A DNA stretch of 64,000 bases from Neolewinella aurantiaca. GTDB taxonomy: Bacteria > Bacteroidota > Bacteroidia > Chitinophagales > Saprospiraceae. The notes beneath the pieces are model-generated. The model made no database searches and was not told the origin of the DNA. It worked only from the letters and a program-made list of their open reading frames with translations. Positions 50,290-59,322 of the stretch are shown here, piece after piece. The position numbers were made by a program, and so were the translations under genes. The stretch spans positions 1 to 64,000 of the forward strand of contig NZ_VOXD01000021.1 of the NCBI RefSeq assembly GCF_008014675.1, given 5' to 3'. The first letter of the stretch is position 1, and every line of letters begins with the position of its first letter.

Positions 50290-50307
50290 GGCGCGAACGC
50301 AGGTGCA
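50290..50307 (+). repeat. Dispersed element copy, between exporter genes
   Basis: GGCGCGAACGCAGGTGCA, an exact match lacking the final A, in the 250-bp gap between the ABC and HlyD genes. Confidence 0.8.
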
Positions 50308-50509
50308 GTGAGAGGTTCAAGGAGTCCGGTAAGAAAAAGGGAAGTCCTTCTGCTCATACTGCTTGCCGACAAAGTGGCAACATGCTTTGTACACCGTCGT
50401 TTACAGATATTAGCATACGGCTCCAGTAGGCCACAATTCTATCGTCCCGCAGCTGGCAGTTTGCTTTACTTAAATTGCTTTACTTTACATCTCCAGCCAA
50501 AACCAGGCC

Positions 50510-51787
50510 ATGCAGGAAACAAAACAAGACTGGCAGTACGCTCCCCGGAGCCAGGACATGGAGGAAATCATCAACAGGCCTCCGTCCTGGATAACACTCT
50601 ACGGCACCATCTTTATGGTGGTGTGCATCTTTGGCCTGGCACTGATCAGCTATCTGTATGAGTACCCCGACACGGTTACCGGCGACCTTGTACTCACCAC
50701 CATTGATCCGCCACGGCCACTGGAAGCCCCCGACGACTTCCCTATTGCACGCCTTCTCGTTGCGCACGAAGACTCAGTGCGTGCGCGCGAAGTTCTTATG
50801 GTTGCCCGCAGCCTTGCTACCTTCGATGATGTTTTTGAACTCTCCGAACGCCTCAGTTCCAATCAGGATCAATCCGATGCCGGCCTTTCCAACTTCTTCA
50901 TCCCCCCCAACTGGAACCTCGGCGAGATTCAGGAGGCGGTGTATGAGCTACAGGAGAAACAGGAGATGTACCGCAATCTGCGCGACCGCCGGCTAGATGG
51001 ACTCACTACCAGAGAGCTGGAAAGCCGGATCACCCGCCAGGAGCGTTTCATCCGCGAACAACGCCAGCTCCAGAGCCGGCTGGAAGACCGGCTGGTACGA
51101 AACCGCGCCAAACTCGAACAGGAAGAACAACTCAATACGGACGGAGTAGACAACCGTTCCGGGCTCATCACCGCCCGCCGTAACGTTGAACGAACCGAAG
51201 ATGAACTCAACGCCAGCCGCAGTGAAGTCCGTGCTGCAAGCTTCGATATCGAGTTGATGCGCAACCAGATCGACAGCTACCGCGGCGGCCTGCCCAGCAG
51301 CCTCAATCAGGCCGGAGAAGACCTCCGCAATGCTTACGACGGCCTGAAAGCAGCCGTAGCCGGCTGGGAGAACAATTACACTATCACCAGCCCGGTGGAT
51401 GGGCTGGTTCTCCTACAGCGCGACATCCGCCCGGGGCGGACCCTCCTGCGCGGCACAAGCATCGGCATGGTCCTGCCAGCCAACGCCGGCGGCATCATCG
51501 GCCGGATCGACCTGCCCAATAAAGGCTCGGGAGCGGTGGCCGTTGGCCAGCGTGTCCTCGTCCGCTTCGATAGCTATCCTTACCTCGAGTACGGCTCCGT
51601 TGAGGGCGAAGTCATCAGCATCGGACGCCTGCCAACCGGCGGCATCACCACGGTGGAAGTCACCTTCCCTAACGAACTGAACACCACTACCGGTAACCAC
51701 CTCGAGCCCGGCCCGCTCATGGAAGGCGAAGCCAGTATCATCACTGAGTCTCGGTCGTTGTTACAACGGTTTTTCAAACGCTGGTAG
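50510..51787 (+). CDS. HlyD-family membrane fusion protein
   Basis: A 425-residue periplasmic adaptor. A cytoplasmic N-terminus and one membrane helix (WITLYGTIFMVVCIFGLALISYLY) are followed by a biotinyl-lipoyl-like half-motif, a long alpha-helical hairpin (~130-290: RQLQSRLEDRLVRNRAKLEQEEQL), and the second lipoyl and beta-barrel part (ITSPVDGLVLLQRDIRPG, VAVGQRVLVRFDSYPYLEYGSVEGEV). It partners the C39 ABC exporter upstream to bridge to an outer-membrane TolC-like channel, which is not in the window. Confidence 0.92.
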   Translation: MQETKQDWQYAPRSQDMEEIINRPPSWITLYGTIFMVVCIFGLALISYLYEYPDTVTGDLVLTTIDPPRPLEAPDDFPIARLLVAHEDSVRAREVLMVARSLATFDDVFELSERLSSNQDQSDAGLSNFFIPPNWNLGEIQEAVYELQEKQEMYRNLRDRRLDGLTTRELESRITRQERFIREQRQLQSRLEDRLVRNRAKLEQEEQLNTDGVDNRSGLITARRNVERTEDELNASRSEVRAASFDIELMRNQIDSYRGGLPSSLNQAGEDLRNAYDGLKAAVAGWENNYTITSPVDGLVLLQRDIRPGRTLLRGTSIGMVLPANAGGIIGRIDLPNKGSGAVAVGQRVLVRFDSYPYLEYGSVEGEVISIGRLPTGGITTVEVTFPNELNTTTGNHLEPGPLMEGEASIITESRSLLQRFFKRW

Positions 51788-51993
51788 CCTGTTTACCGTG
51801 AACCCGGCCTTCTCAACCCAATCTGGCAACAAGCAAAAACAGCAACCTCCAATAGCATAATTAAATCGATAAAGATTACCGGAGCGAAACTCTGCCACCT
51901 CGCGGCCTCTTCCAACTTTTTGCCTGTCCAGTAGTTTTGGTCTACGCCCCACCGCCCACCAGATCATCCCTACCTTGCATCCTACAACCTGCT

Positions 51994-53166
51994 ATGATCC
52001 GTAACTTTTTTCTCTTCCTTCTTTCGTTATTTCTGTTCACCGCTTGCTCCGCCACGGAAATTCCCGACGAACCCTCCGCCAGCACTTCGGAGCGAATGCT
52101 TCAGCCCTGGCAGGGCGACGTAAATTGGTGGAGCTGGGACGGAGAAAACCCCGAACTGCTCCTCGGTGGTAGCAGTTTCGAAGCTCCTTTCCTGGAAGAC
52201 AACTGGAAAGAAGACCTCAACTACCTTCATAAAGCAGGAGGCAATTACATCCGGATTTCGCTACCTGCCTTCAGCGGGCCGCAGGCCCCGCCCGTTTTTG
52301 CGGCCGACAGTTCATCCGCCGGAGCGAAAGATTACTGGAGCAAACTCGAAGAGTTTGTCCGCTACGCGGAGGCCAAAGGCGTCGTTGTCGAGATAACAGT
52401 CTGGGACCTCGATAACATCAGTACTATGTGGGACAGTACCATTTGGGCCGGAGCACTCGATTATCTTGGCAAGGATTATCTGGAAGGAGAACACCCTTTC
52501 TTCAGAACTGTACCCGGCTCGATGGGATATAAAGACATTTACGTTGAAACCATAGCGACGCAAACTCTTTTTGTCGACCAGCTTCTTTCCGCAACGCTGT
52601 TTGCCCATAACGTCATCTACAACGTTCAGGTACCCGAGAACACGCTCATCCCCTGGATGGTCTACTGGGCCAAATACATCGAAGCTGATGCCCGGGAGCA
52701 GGGCCGGGTAGCCAACGTCAACGCCGGGATTGTGCCGCAAAGGCGCATTAGTGTTGCTGCCTTTAACCAAAGCATTCTGCAGGGGGCCAGCGTCGCCTTC
52801 CATCGTCCCAAGCCCAACGGGAACGGGTTGAACGGTTTGGCACAGGCCAGTATCAGGGGCATCAGAGTGGTGGAGCGGCACCTTAAGTTCCACGAATTGA
52901 GGCCCGCCCCCGGATTGTTACAGGAAGACAATACCGCGGCCATGGCCGCTACGGACGGCGAAGGGAGTTACCTGATATACCTCCCATCAGCCGGCCAGGT
53001 GAACCTCTCGCCCGACTGGGAAGACCAGGTGCCCGTAAAAGTCACCGTAGTTGGCTACCTTGGCACGCAACGATCCGAAATCCTGCAGCCTCCCTACGGA
53101 GACAGCTTCCGCCTTTATACCGAAGAAGAGAAAGGAGGATGGATGATCCTAAAGCCTGAACAATAA
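51994..53166 (+). CDS. Glycoside-hydrolase-like lipoprotein with collagen-binding-like C-terminus
   Basis: A 390-residue lipoprotein (signal ending LFTAC). The N-terminal ~290 residues look like a TIM-barrel hydrolase (NWWSWDGENPELLLGGSSFE, YIRISLPAF, AKGVVVEITVWDLD, VIYNVQVPENTLIPWM). The C-terminal ~95 resemble a putative collagen-binding beta domain (LRPAPGLLQ, GSYLIYLPSAGQVNLSPDW). The usual Asn-Glu acid/base pair of clan A is PE here, so activity is uncertain. Substrate unknown. The frame opens at 51937, but ATG 51994 begins the signal. Its stop overlaps the next start (TAATG). Confidence 0.65.
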   Translation: MIRNFFLFLLSLFLFTACSATEIPDEPSASTSERMLQPWQGDVNWWSWDGENPELLLGGSSFEAPFLEDNWKEDLNYLHKAGGNYIRISLPAFSGPQAPPVFAADSSSAGAKDYWSKLEEFVRYAEAKGVVVEITVWDLDNISTMWDSTIWAGALDYLGKDYLEGEHPFFRTVPGSMGYKDIYVETIATQTLFVDQLLSATLFAHNVIYNVQVPENTLIPWMVYWAKYIEADAREQGRVANVNAGIVPQRRISVAAFNQSILQGASVAFHRPKPNGNGLNGLAQASIRGIRVVERHLKFHELRPAPGLLQEDNTAAMAATDGEGSYLIYLPSAGQVNLSPDWEDQVPVKVTVVGYLGTQRSEILQPPYGDSFRLYTEEEKGGWMILKPEQ

Positions 53167-53525
53167 TGGTAGAATTCTGGACTAACCTAACCTACGCCAC
53201 GAAATTTTCCGCCATTGGGTTTGTCGGCAGTTTCATCCTTGGCTTCGTGAGTATGGGGATTTTAGGTGCTGCTTTGTACTACCCGGTATCCTTTTTGTTT
53301 CGGGCCTACCCCGCCCTGAACGATTGGCAAGGAGACTGGGTTTGGCCAGCTATGATTATGGCGGGCATGATGTGGTCCTTCGGCTTTATCCTGGCGGGTT
53401 TTGCCTGGCATTTTCTCGAGGCGCACGTTTCTTCCGTTATCGTTTTGCGGTGCATCTACGGTTTTGTGCTTTGGGGCTGGGCAGCAATTGTGTGGTTTGG
53501 TATCATCCGGATGAATGTTGCTTAG
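53166..53525 (+). CDS. Small membrane protein
   Basis: A 119-residue protein with about three membrane segments (FSAIGFVGSFILGFVSMGILGAALYY, WPAMIMAGMMWSFGFILAGFAWHF, VIVLRCIYGFVLWGWAAIVWFGII). No family recognised. Its start overlaps the upstream glycosidase-like stop by one base (TAATG), so expression is coupled. Confidence 0.7.
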   Translation: MVEFWTNLTYATKFSAIGFVGSFILGFVSMGILGAALYYPVSFLFRAYPALNDWQGDWVWPAMIMAGMMWSFGFILAGFAWHFLEAHVSSVIVLRCIYGFVLWGWAAIVWFGIIRMNVA

Positions 53526-53660
53526 GGGCAAGGAGCGGTAGCTGACCAATACTTTTAATCCGGCGAAAGCCGCGTTAAATCGGGCTTTCCGATTTTCGTC
53601 TTTGCACTCCATTGTGCGCACAACAAATTTTGAATAGTAAAGGAGGTTCCCTTCAAGAGG

Positions 53661-54599
53661 CTACTTTAAACCTTCCAGATCAACAGCTACTACCCCGCTC
53701 TTCGCAATCACCTGAGCACCAGCCTTATTAGAAAGCTTTGCGATATCCTCCAACGACATACCTGCGGCGAGGCCACAAGCGGCAACGGAAATTACGGTGT
53801 CCCCGGCTCCGCTCACGTCGCGGACTTTTTTGGCGTCGGTCGGGTAAATAGCGGATTTTTTTCCGGCGCTGACGTAGATGCCATGTTCGCTAAGCGTAAT
53901 CATCACCGCCGAGCATTGCAGGCGGTCAAATAGTACGTTGGCGGCCTTATCCAGGTCCTCCAGTACAGGACGAACGGGAAAGTCTACCTGCTGCTGTATT
54001 TCCCGGAGGTTTGGCTTGAAGAGTGTACAGTCCGTAAAAGCCATAAAGTTGCGGTCTTTGGGGTCTACCGCGGTCGGAACATTGTGTTCCTGCGTGAGCG
54101 CAATAACGCTCCTGATCACATCGGCGGAGAGCACGCCTTTGTTGTAGTCCTGAAACAACAGGAGGTCGACGGAGCCCTCAGCCAGCATTGCTTTCACCGC
54201 GTCTTGCAGTGCACCTGCGGCCGCGCCCTGAACGTCGTGCGTATCCTCGCGGTCGACCCGCATAAGCTGTTGTCCTCCAGCTACCAGCCTCGTCTTGACG
54301 GTCGTGCAGCGATCCGGGTCGGTAACGATCAAATCGGAGGAAAGGCCAAGCCCTTCCATCAGTTCCCGGAAAACGACGCCGTTGGCGTCGTCGCCAACCA
54401 GGCCCGCCAACAACGGTGTGGCGCCGAGGGCCTTCAGGTTCAACGCTACGTTGGCTGCTCCTCCCAGTCTGTTTTCTTCATCGCTCAACCGCATAACGGG
54501 TACCGGCGCTTCAGGGCTGATGCGCTCGACCTTACCGTCCAGGTACCGATCAATCATTACGTCGCCAAGGACGAGGATCCGGAGAGAAGAAAAGTCCAT
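53661..54599 (-). CDS. HldE-type D-glycero-beta-D-manno-heptose-7-phosphate kinase domain (PfkB family)
   Basis: A 312-residue sugar kinase of the RfaE/HldE N-terminal domain type, for ADP-heptose in LPS core. Family motifs: VLGDVMIDRYLDGKVERISPEAPVPV, NRLGGAANVALNLKALGA, LLFQDYNKGVLS and, for catalysis, the anion-hole DVSGAGDTVISV. Only the kinase half is present; the nucleotidyltransferase half of E. coli HldE is absent. ATG 54599 is preferred to 54647. A dispersed-element copy (54210-54228) lies in frame and encodes Ala/Gly residues of QGAAAGALQ. Confidence 0.9.
   Translation of the reverse strand: MDFSSLRILVLGDVMIDRYLDGKVERISPEAPVPVMRLSDEENRLGGAANVALNLKALGATPLLAGLVGDDANGVVFRELMEGLGLSSDLIVTDPDRCTTVKTRLVAGGQQLMRVDREDTHDVQGAAAGALQDAVKAMLAEGSVDLLLFQDYNKGVLSADVIRSVIALTQEHNVPTAVDPKDRNFMAFTDCTLFKPNLREIQQQVDFPVRPVLEDLDKAANVLFDRLQCSAVMITLSEHGIYVSAGKKSAIYPTDAKKVRDVSGAGDTVISVAACGLAAGMSLEDIAKLSNKAGAQVIAKSGVVAVDLEGLK
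54210..54228 (-). repeat. Dispersed element copy inside the hldE-like gene
   Basis: TGCACCTGCGGCCGCGCCC, an exact minus-form match; in the coding strand it encodes an Ala-rich surface segment. Confidence 0.7.
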
Positions 54600-54702
54600 A
54601 ATGGTTAAGAGGAAACAGGGCTTAGGGGCCAAGGGACCAGAAGTCATGAAGTCAGAGATATAGTCTTCTGGTTCATGACTTCTGGTTTCAGATCCTTACG
54701 GT

Positions 54703-55125
54703 TTATGCAAACACGTCAGTGCCGGCAAAGTGGAAGCTGCCTTCGATGGCTGCATTCTCGTCGCTGTCAGAACCGTGAACGGCGTTCTCGCCGATGCTGG
54801 TAGCGAAACGCTTACGGATGGTGCCTTCGGCAGCATCAGCGGGGTTGGTCGCACCGATCAGGGTACGGAAATCGGCAACAGCGTTGTCTTTTTCCAGGAT
54901 AGCCGCAACGATGGGGCCGCTGCTCATGAACTCAACGAGTTCGCCGTAGAACGGACGCTCAGCGTGAACGGCGTAGAATTCTCCAGCCTTTTCAGCGCTG
55001 AGTTTGGTGTACTTCATTGCCACGATCTTGAAGCCTCCTGCGTTGATTTGCTCGAGGATAGCACCGATGTGTCCGTTACGAACTGCGTCGGGCTTAATCA
55101 TGGTGAAAGTGCGGTTGGTAGCCAT
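54703..55125 (-). CDS. ndk: Nucleoside-diphosphate kinase
   Basis: A 140-residue enzyme balancing NTP pools by phosphate transfer through a His intermediate. Catalytic His is in [16 protein letters not shown] (~118). Conserved N-terminus: [17 protein letters not shown]. Family motifs: [31 protein letters not shown] perfect -7 box TACCTTTG (minus, 55157-55164) lies 31 bp upstream. Confidence 0.97.
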   Translation of the reverse strand: MATNRTFTMIKPDAVRNGHIGAILEQINAGGFKIVAMKYTKLSAEKAGEFYAVHAERPFYGELVEFMSSGPIVAAILEKDNAVADFRTLIGATNPADAAEGTIRKRFATSIGENAVHGSDSDENAAIEGSFHFAGTDVFA

Positions 55126-55156
55126 AGTTAATTTTGGTTTTTATGGTTTGAGGCCG

Positions 55157-55164
55157 CAAAGGTA
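55157..55164 (-). promoter_or_regulatory. -7 box (TACCTTTG) for ndk
   Basis: A perfect TAnnTTTG match on the minus strand, 31 bp before the ndk ATG. Confidence 0.5.
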
Positions 55165-55347
55165 GTTAATTAGTCTTTTACTCAGGCACCCAATATCAGG
55201 AGTGCTTAAGCTGAACAGTCTCGAACAGCAACGTAAAATCGCCGCACGCATTTAATAATTCAACAACTACTACTTCAGAAACCACCAATACTGATGATTA
55301 CCTGTTCCTGCTACCGCAAAGACTACATAACTGACTGACTAAATGAC

Positions 55348-55355
55348 TACCTTTG
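55348..55355 (+). promoter_or_regulatory. -7 box (TACCTTTG) for the DHH phosphoesterase gene
   Basis: A perfect TAnnTTTG match, 27 bp before the ATG at 55383. It also supports that ATG over the upstream frame start at 55353. Confidence 0.5.
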
Positions 55356-55382
55356 CCCGTCTTTTGCGAAAGAACCCCCTGT

Positions 55383-56411
55383 ATGGAACCAAACATAGAT
55401 GAAGTCAAAGCGCTGCTCGCCAGCCCGAAAGATGTTGTTATCTTCAGTCACCGTAATCCGGATGGCGATGCTGTCGGGTCGAGCCTTGGCCTCTTCCATT
55501 ACCTGCAAAGCCAGGGGCATCAGGTAAAAGTTGTTCTTCCTTCGGATTATCCAGACTTTCTTGCTTTCCTGCCCGATGTAAGCGACATCATCATATATGA
55601 CGATGAAGAAGAGCTGGCCCGCAAGGCGATCGACAATGCAGGCATCTTTTTTATTCTCGATCTCAATTCATTTGACCGAATAGACAAAGTGGCCGCCGGA
55701 CTGGACAAAGACTCCCGTCCCCGCATCATGATCGACCATCACCTTTTCCCTGAGCCTATCGCCGATTTCATGTTCTCTGACCCGTCCTCCAGTTCAACCT
55801 GCGAGATGGTCTACAAATTCATCGCTGACCTTGGCCACGCCGGCTGGGTGACACCAGAGATCGCTGAGTGCCTGTACACCGGCATCGTTACCGACACGGG
55901 TGGTTTCAAATTCAGCACCTCCCCCGCTCTGTTCCGCACCGTCGCCAAACTTCTGGAAGCCGGAGCCGACGACTACAAGATTCAGGACAACATCTGGAAC
56001 AGCATGACCGAGAAGCAGCTGCGCATTCTTGGTCATTGCCTGGTGAACATGGAGATCCTTCCCGAGTTCCGTACAGGTATATTGTGGCTCTCCAAAGAAG
56101 ACTACAAACATTTTGACATTCAGCGCGGAGATACCGAAGGTATCGTGAACTACGTTCTCCGCATGCCGGGAATGATGATTGCGGCGTTCATTCACGAACA
56201 GCCAACCATCGTTAAGATGTCGCTCCGCTCTAAGGGAGCAATGGACGTACAGCAAATCTGTAAGTCTCACTTCAGAGGCGGTGGCCACAAAAATGCTGCA
56301 GGAGGAGCCAGCTTTGCTCCCCTCGGCACGACGATCAAGAAATTTAAAAATCTATTACCAGAATATGCCGCTGAAATTGATGCGGCCTACCACGAATTTA
56401 ACAACCAATAA
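55383..56411 (+). CDS. DHH-family phosphoesterase (NrnA-like oligoribonuclease/pAp phosphatase)
   Basis: A 342-residue DHH/DHHA1 enzyme degrading nano-RNA or pAp. Motifs: SHRNPDGDAVGSSLGL (motif I), FFILDLNSFDRID (II), RIMIDHHLFPE (the DHH motif), YTGIVTDTGGFKFSTS (IV), and the DHHA1 GGxH-type ending HFRGGGHKNAAGGAS. ATG 55383 is preferred because the frame start at 55353 lies in the promoter box. It probably shares a transcript with the FKBP gene that follows two bases later. Confidence 0.93.
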   Translation: MEPNIDEVKALLASPKDVVIFSHRNPDGDAVGSSLGLFHYLQSQGHQVKVVLPSDYPDFLAFLPDVSDIIIYDDEEELARKAIDNAGIFFILDLNSFDRIDKVAAGLDKDSRPRIMIDHHLFPEPIADFMFSDPSSSSTCEMVYKFIADLGHAGWVTPEIAECLYTGIVTDTGGFKFSTSPALFRTVAKLLEAGADDYKIQDNIWNSMTEKQLRILGHCLVNMEILPEFRTGILWLSKEDYKHFDIQRGDTEGIVNYVLRMPGMMIAAFIHEQPTIVKMSLRSKGAMDVQQICKSHFRGGGHKNAAGGASFAPLGTTIKKFKNLLPEYAAEIDAAYHEFNNQ

Positions 56412-56413
56412 TT

Positions 56414-57325
56414 ATGCGTTCATTATTATTTCTGCTGCTTGCAGGCTCTGTATTTTACGCCTGCGAGAAGGATGGTGGCAGTACTGCCATGCAGTCTACC
56501 GAGCTTGGCAACCGCTATCAACTTTTCACTGCTGGCGGCAGTGGTGACATGGTACAGCCCGGCGATTTTGTCTACTTCCACGCTGCTATGCGCACGGAAG
56601 GTGACAGTACGCTGTTCAGCACCCGCACCGGTGGAGGCGAACTCCCCGTTATCCAGGCTGCCGAAACAACCGCAACCGCTGATGAAATCGGCCCCGTTGA
56701 AGACGTAGTGCGCAACATGCGCGTAGGAGACAGTGCCGTCGTTCGTGTAAACATCGATGCGTTCCCAGCCAAGCCCCCGGGCATGGAGAACGACTCTGTT
56801 GTTCTTTACGACGTAATCGTTACCGAAATCGTTTCTGAGGCAGACTTCACCGCTCGCCAGGAAGCCAAACAAGCCGAGGCAGCCGCAAAAGCTGAGAAGA
56901 TTCGCGCACTCGAGCCCGAGCGTCTTGCTTTCGCAGCAAAAGTCGTTACTGACTACCGTGCCGGCAAACTGGATGGTGACATTAAAGCCACCGAATCAGG
57001 CCTGAAATACATCATTCACGAAGAAGGCACCGGCCCCCAGGCTGAAGCTGGTAAAGGAGTAGTGGTTCAGTACATTGGTCAACTCGCTAAAGACGGCGAA
57101 GTATTCGACCAGTCGTTCGGCCGCGGAGAAGGTATTCCCTTCCAGCTTGGTACCGGTCGCGTCATCCGCGGTTGGGATGAAGGTATCGCTCTGCTGAAGG
57201 AAGGAGCAAAAGCAACTTTCTTCATTCCTGCTGAGCTCGGTTACGGTGCTCAGGGTACACCAGACGGCAGCATCCCCGCCAACTCCGAACTCGTGTTTTA
57301 CGTTGAGCTGGAAGAAGTACAGTAA
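56414..57325 (+). CDS. FKBP-type peptidyl-prolyl isomerase lipoprotein
   Basis: A 303-residue lipoprotein (signal ending GSVFYAC) with two FKBP-like parts. The N-terminal one (~30-140: QPGDFVYFHAAMRTEGDST, VVRNMRVGDSAVVRV) is degenerate. The C-terminal one (~190-303) is a full FKBP domain (VVVQYIGQLAKDGEVFDQSFGRGEGIPFQLGTGRVIRGWDEGI, FIPAELGYGAQG, NSELVFYVELEEV). It assists folding of envelope proteins. It begins two bases after the DHH gene stop; a strong terminator follows. Confidence 0.95.
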   Translation: MRSLLFLLLAGSVFYACEKDGGSTAMQSTELGNRYQLFTAGGSGDMVQPGDFVYFHAAMRTEGDSTLFSTRTGGGELPVIQAAETTATADEIGPVEDVVRNMRVGDSAVVRVNIDAFPAKPPGMENDSVVLYDVIVTEIVSEADFTARQEAKQAEAAAKAEKIRALEPERLAFAAKVVTDYRAGKLDGDIKATESGLKYIIHEEGTGPQAEAGKGVVVQYIGQLAKDGEVFDQSFGRGEGIPFQLGTGRVIRGWDEGIALLKEGAKATFFIPAELGYGAQGTPDGSIPANSELVFYVELEEVQ

Positions 57326-57350
57326 GCTGTATTCCCCTTGGTTCAATCAA

Positions 57351-57392
57351 AAAACGGCTGATCTCCAGGCAAGGAGATCAGCCGTTTTTTTT
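57351..57392 (+). terminator. Strong bidirectional terminator
   Basis: A perfect 16-bp stem (57351-57366 with 57373-57388) with a 6-nt loop and a T-run on the plus side and A-run on the left, between converging FKBP and crotonase genes. Confidence 0.9.
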
Positions 57393-57421
57393 ATGGATAA
57401 AATGCAAATTACCCATCCATT

Positions 57422-58204
57422 CTATTTCCCCTTGAAGTCCGCTTTACGCTTCTCAACAAAGGCAGAAGCACCTTCCATAAAGTCTTCAGTAGAAGATGCC
57501 CGGCCGAAGGCTTCAGCTTCAGCCACGAAATCGCTGCTGGCATAGTAAGCGTTGATGGCCCGGATGGACTCCTCGATCGCAACGGGACCTTTGGTCCCGA
57601 TCGTTTGGAGCAACTCCAGCGCCTTGGCCATTGCCTCTCCGGCGGGGAGGCAGTAGTTCACAAGGCCGAGCGTATGTGCTTCGACGGCGTTGATCATGTT
57701 ACCCGTCAGGGTAAGTTCCATTGCTTTCCCTTTACCGATCAACTGATTGAGTCGTTGGGTACCGCCGTAGCCGGGGATGATGCCGAGGTTCACTTCGGGC
57801 TGACCAAAGCGGGCAGTTTCGTGGGCAATCCGCATATGACAGGCCATCGCCAGTTCACAACCTCCGCCGAGGGCAAAACCATTAACCAGGGCAAGCACCG
57901 GACGGTGAAAATTCTCGATAAGGAAGAAAACGTCCTGCCCGCGGGTAGCCATCTCCTTGCCGGAGCCTTCGGAGGCAACGCCGATGAATTCTTTAATGTC
58001 GGCTCCGGCAACAAAGGCACGGTCTCCTGATCCGGTCAGCAGTACACCGATGATGTCCTTACGGTCGGCGTAGTCCTTCCCGAACAATTGCTCGAGTTCA
58101 CTCATCGTCTGCTGATTCAGCGCGTTGAGGGCTTTGGGGCGGTTGATCGTTACGTGAAGGATGTTCTCTTTTTCCTCGACGAGGAGGTTTTCGTACTTTA
58201 GCAT
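57422..58204 (-). CDS. Enoyl-CoA hydratase/isomerase (crotonase) family protein
   Basis: A 260-residue acyl-CoA enzyme. Oxyanion-hole elements are in DRAFVAGADIKEF and NGFALGGGCELAMACH; catalytic acidic residues are in GQPEVNLGIIPGYGGTQRL. The C-terminal helix (FMEGASAFVEKRKADFKGK) is typical. It is likely an enoyl-CoA hydratase of fatty-acid oxidation; substrate chain length not determined. It is monocistronic. Confidence 0.92.
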   Translation of the reverse strand: MLKYENLLVEEKENILHVTINRPKALNALNQQTMSELEQLFGKDYADRKDIIGVLLTGSGDRAFVAGADIKEFIGVASEGSGKEMATRGQDVFFLIENFHRPVLALVNGFALGGGCELAMACHMRIAHETARFGQPEVNLGIIPGYGGTQRLNQLIGKGKAMELTLTGNMINAVEAHTLGLVNYCLPAGEAMAKALELLQTIGTKGPVAIEESIRAINAYYASSDFVAEAEAFGRASSTEDFMEGASAFVEKRKADFKGK

Positions 58205-58318
58205 GAGTTAGATATTAAGCTATTTGATGATTGATTTTTGGTTTGCCGGAAGCGTAACTTCCAACCTGGCCGAAGCGAAACCCGCCGGAGGTGACGAACG
58301 GCAAGGTTGCAACTGGTT

Positions 58319-59236
58319 TTATTTGCCCGGAAGGAAAATTTCGGAGATCATACAACGTGCGCTTCCACCGCCATATTTCTCGATCACGGGCAATGCTGCG
58401 TGTATGATCGGCGCTCCGAGGGCTTCTTTCTGAGCCGGATCAAGGGCATTAAATGCCGTCGTTGACATCACCCAGGCTGGTCCGTTCGGTGTAGTGACTT
58501 CCAGTGCGTTGCCGGCAAAGTTGTCTACCTGATCGAGTGAAAGACCGATAATTTTCTTTCCCGTCAGGGCGAGGCTCTCCGTCAGTTTGGATTTTTCGGC
58601 GGGGTCACGGACGCTGTCCAGACACACCAGCGCGACATCTGTGCCTACGGCAAGCATCACGTTAGTGTGGTAAATCACTCCTCCGCGTTTATCCAGAGCG
58701 TCGAAAGTAATCGGAGCGTAGTCCATCGCCATGCACCAGTCTGCGATGGCAGCAGGAGTAGCCCGCTCCGAGTGGCAGGCGTAGGCGATCCGGTTCTGAC
58801 GATCAAGGACGAGACTGCCCGTTCCTTCCAGGATTCGTCCGTCGTTTTCCCAGTGTTCCAGCGCCAGTGTACGGTTGATGGTGTGGTCACGGTCCAGCAC
58901 TTCGAGCACGTCTTGTCTGCGCTCGATCCGACGTTGTGGCCAGAACATAGGGTAGGTTACGTACAGGCCATCATCGTGGGTACTGAACCAATTGTTGGGG
59001 AATACGGAATCGGGAGTGGGGATGCCCTCCTGATCGTCCATTACGGTTATGCGCAGGCCATTGGCCCGTAAAACTTCAACGTAGTTATCGAACTCTTTCT
59101 GCGCAGCGGCGGCGATCTCGCGCTGGTGCTCAGGCGGAGCAATTTCCTGGAAGAGGTTATCGATGTGCGTAGGACTACCGATGGCGAAGTCGCGCGGGCG
59201 GACCATCAGCAGGTGGTGGGTGGATTGTTTGGTCAT
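58319..59236 (-). CDS. CtlX-like arginine deiminase-related hydrolase
   Basis: A 305-residue amidinotransferase-fold enzyme of the citrulline/N-omega-modified arginine hydrolase type. Motifs: PDSVFPNNWFSTH, RILEGTGSLVLDR (Glu), GGVIYHTNVMLAVG (His), and GGGSARCMISEIF (nucleophile Cys). All catalytic groups are present. Related proteins hydrolyse citrulline to ornithine or dimethylarginine; the exact substrate is not certain. It is monocistronic. Confidence 0.88.
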   Translation of the reverse strand: MTKQSTHHLLMVRPRDFAIGSPTHIDNLFQEIAPPEHQREIAAAAQKEFDNYVEVLRANGLRITVMDDQEGIPTPDSVFPNNWFSTHDDGLYVTYPMFWPQRRIERRQDVLEVLDRDHTINRTLALEHWENDGRILEGTGSLVLDRQNRIAYACHSERATPAAIADWCMAMDYAPITFDALDKRGGVIYHTNVMLAVGTDVALVCLDSVRDPAEKSKLTESLALTGKKIIGLSLDQVDNFAGNALEVTTPNGPAWVMSTTAFNALDPAQKEALGAPIIHAALPVIEKYGGGSARCMISEIFLPGK

Positions 59237-59322
59237 TGGCTTGGTTAAGGCTCTTTAAGGACAGGTAAGGTAAGTTGGTTCTTTGGTTCGTTATGATCTG
59301 AGGTAGCGCGTCGCGCGCAGGA

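Noticed and set aside
50308-50661. A 117-codon frame between the ABC and HlyD genes as a possible exported precursor
   Set aside because: It overlaps the start of HlyD in another frame, has no double-Gly leader and contains a dispersed-element flank.
55353-55382. Longer N-terminus of the DHH phosphoesterase
   Set aside because: The extra codons overlap a perfect -7 promoter box, so initiation at 55383 is more likely.
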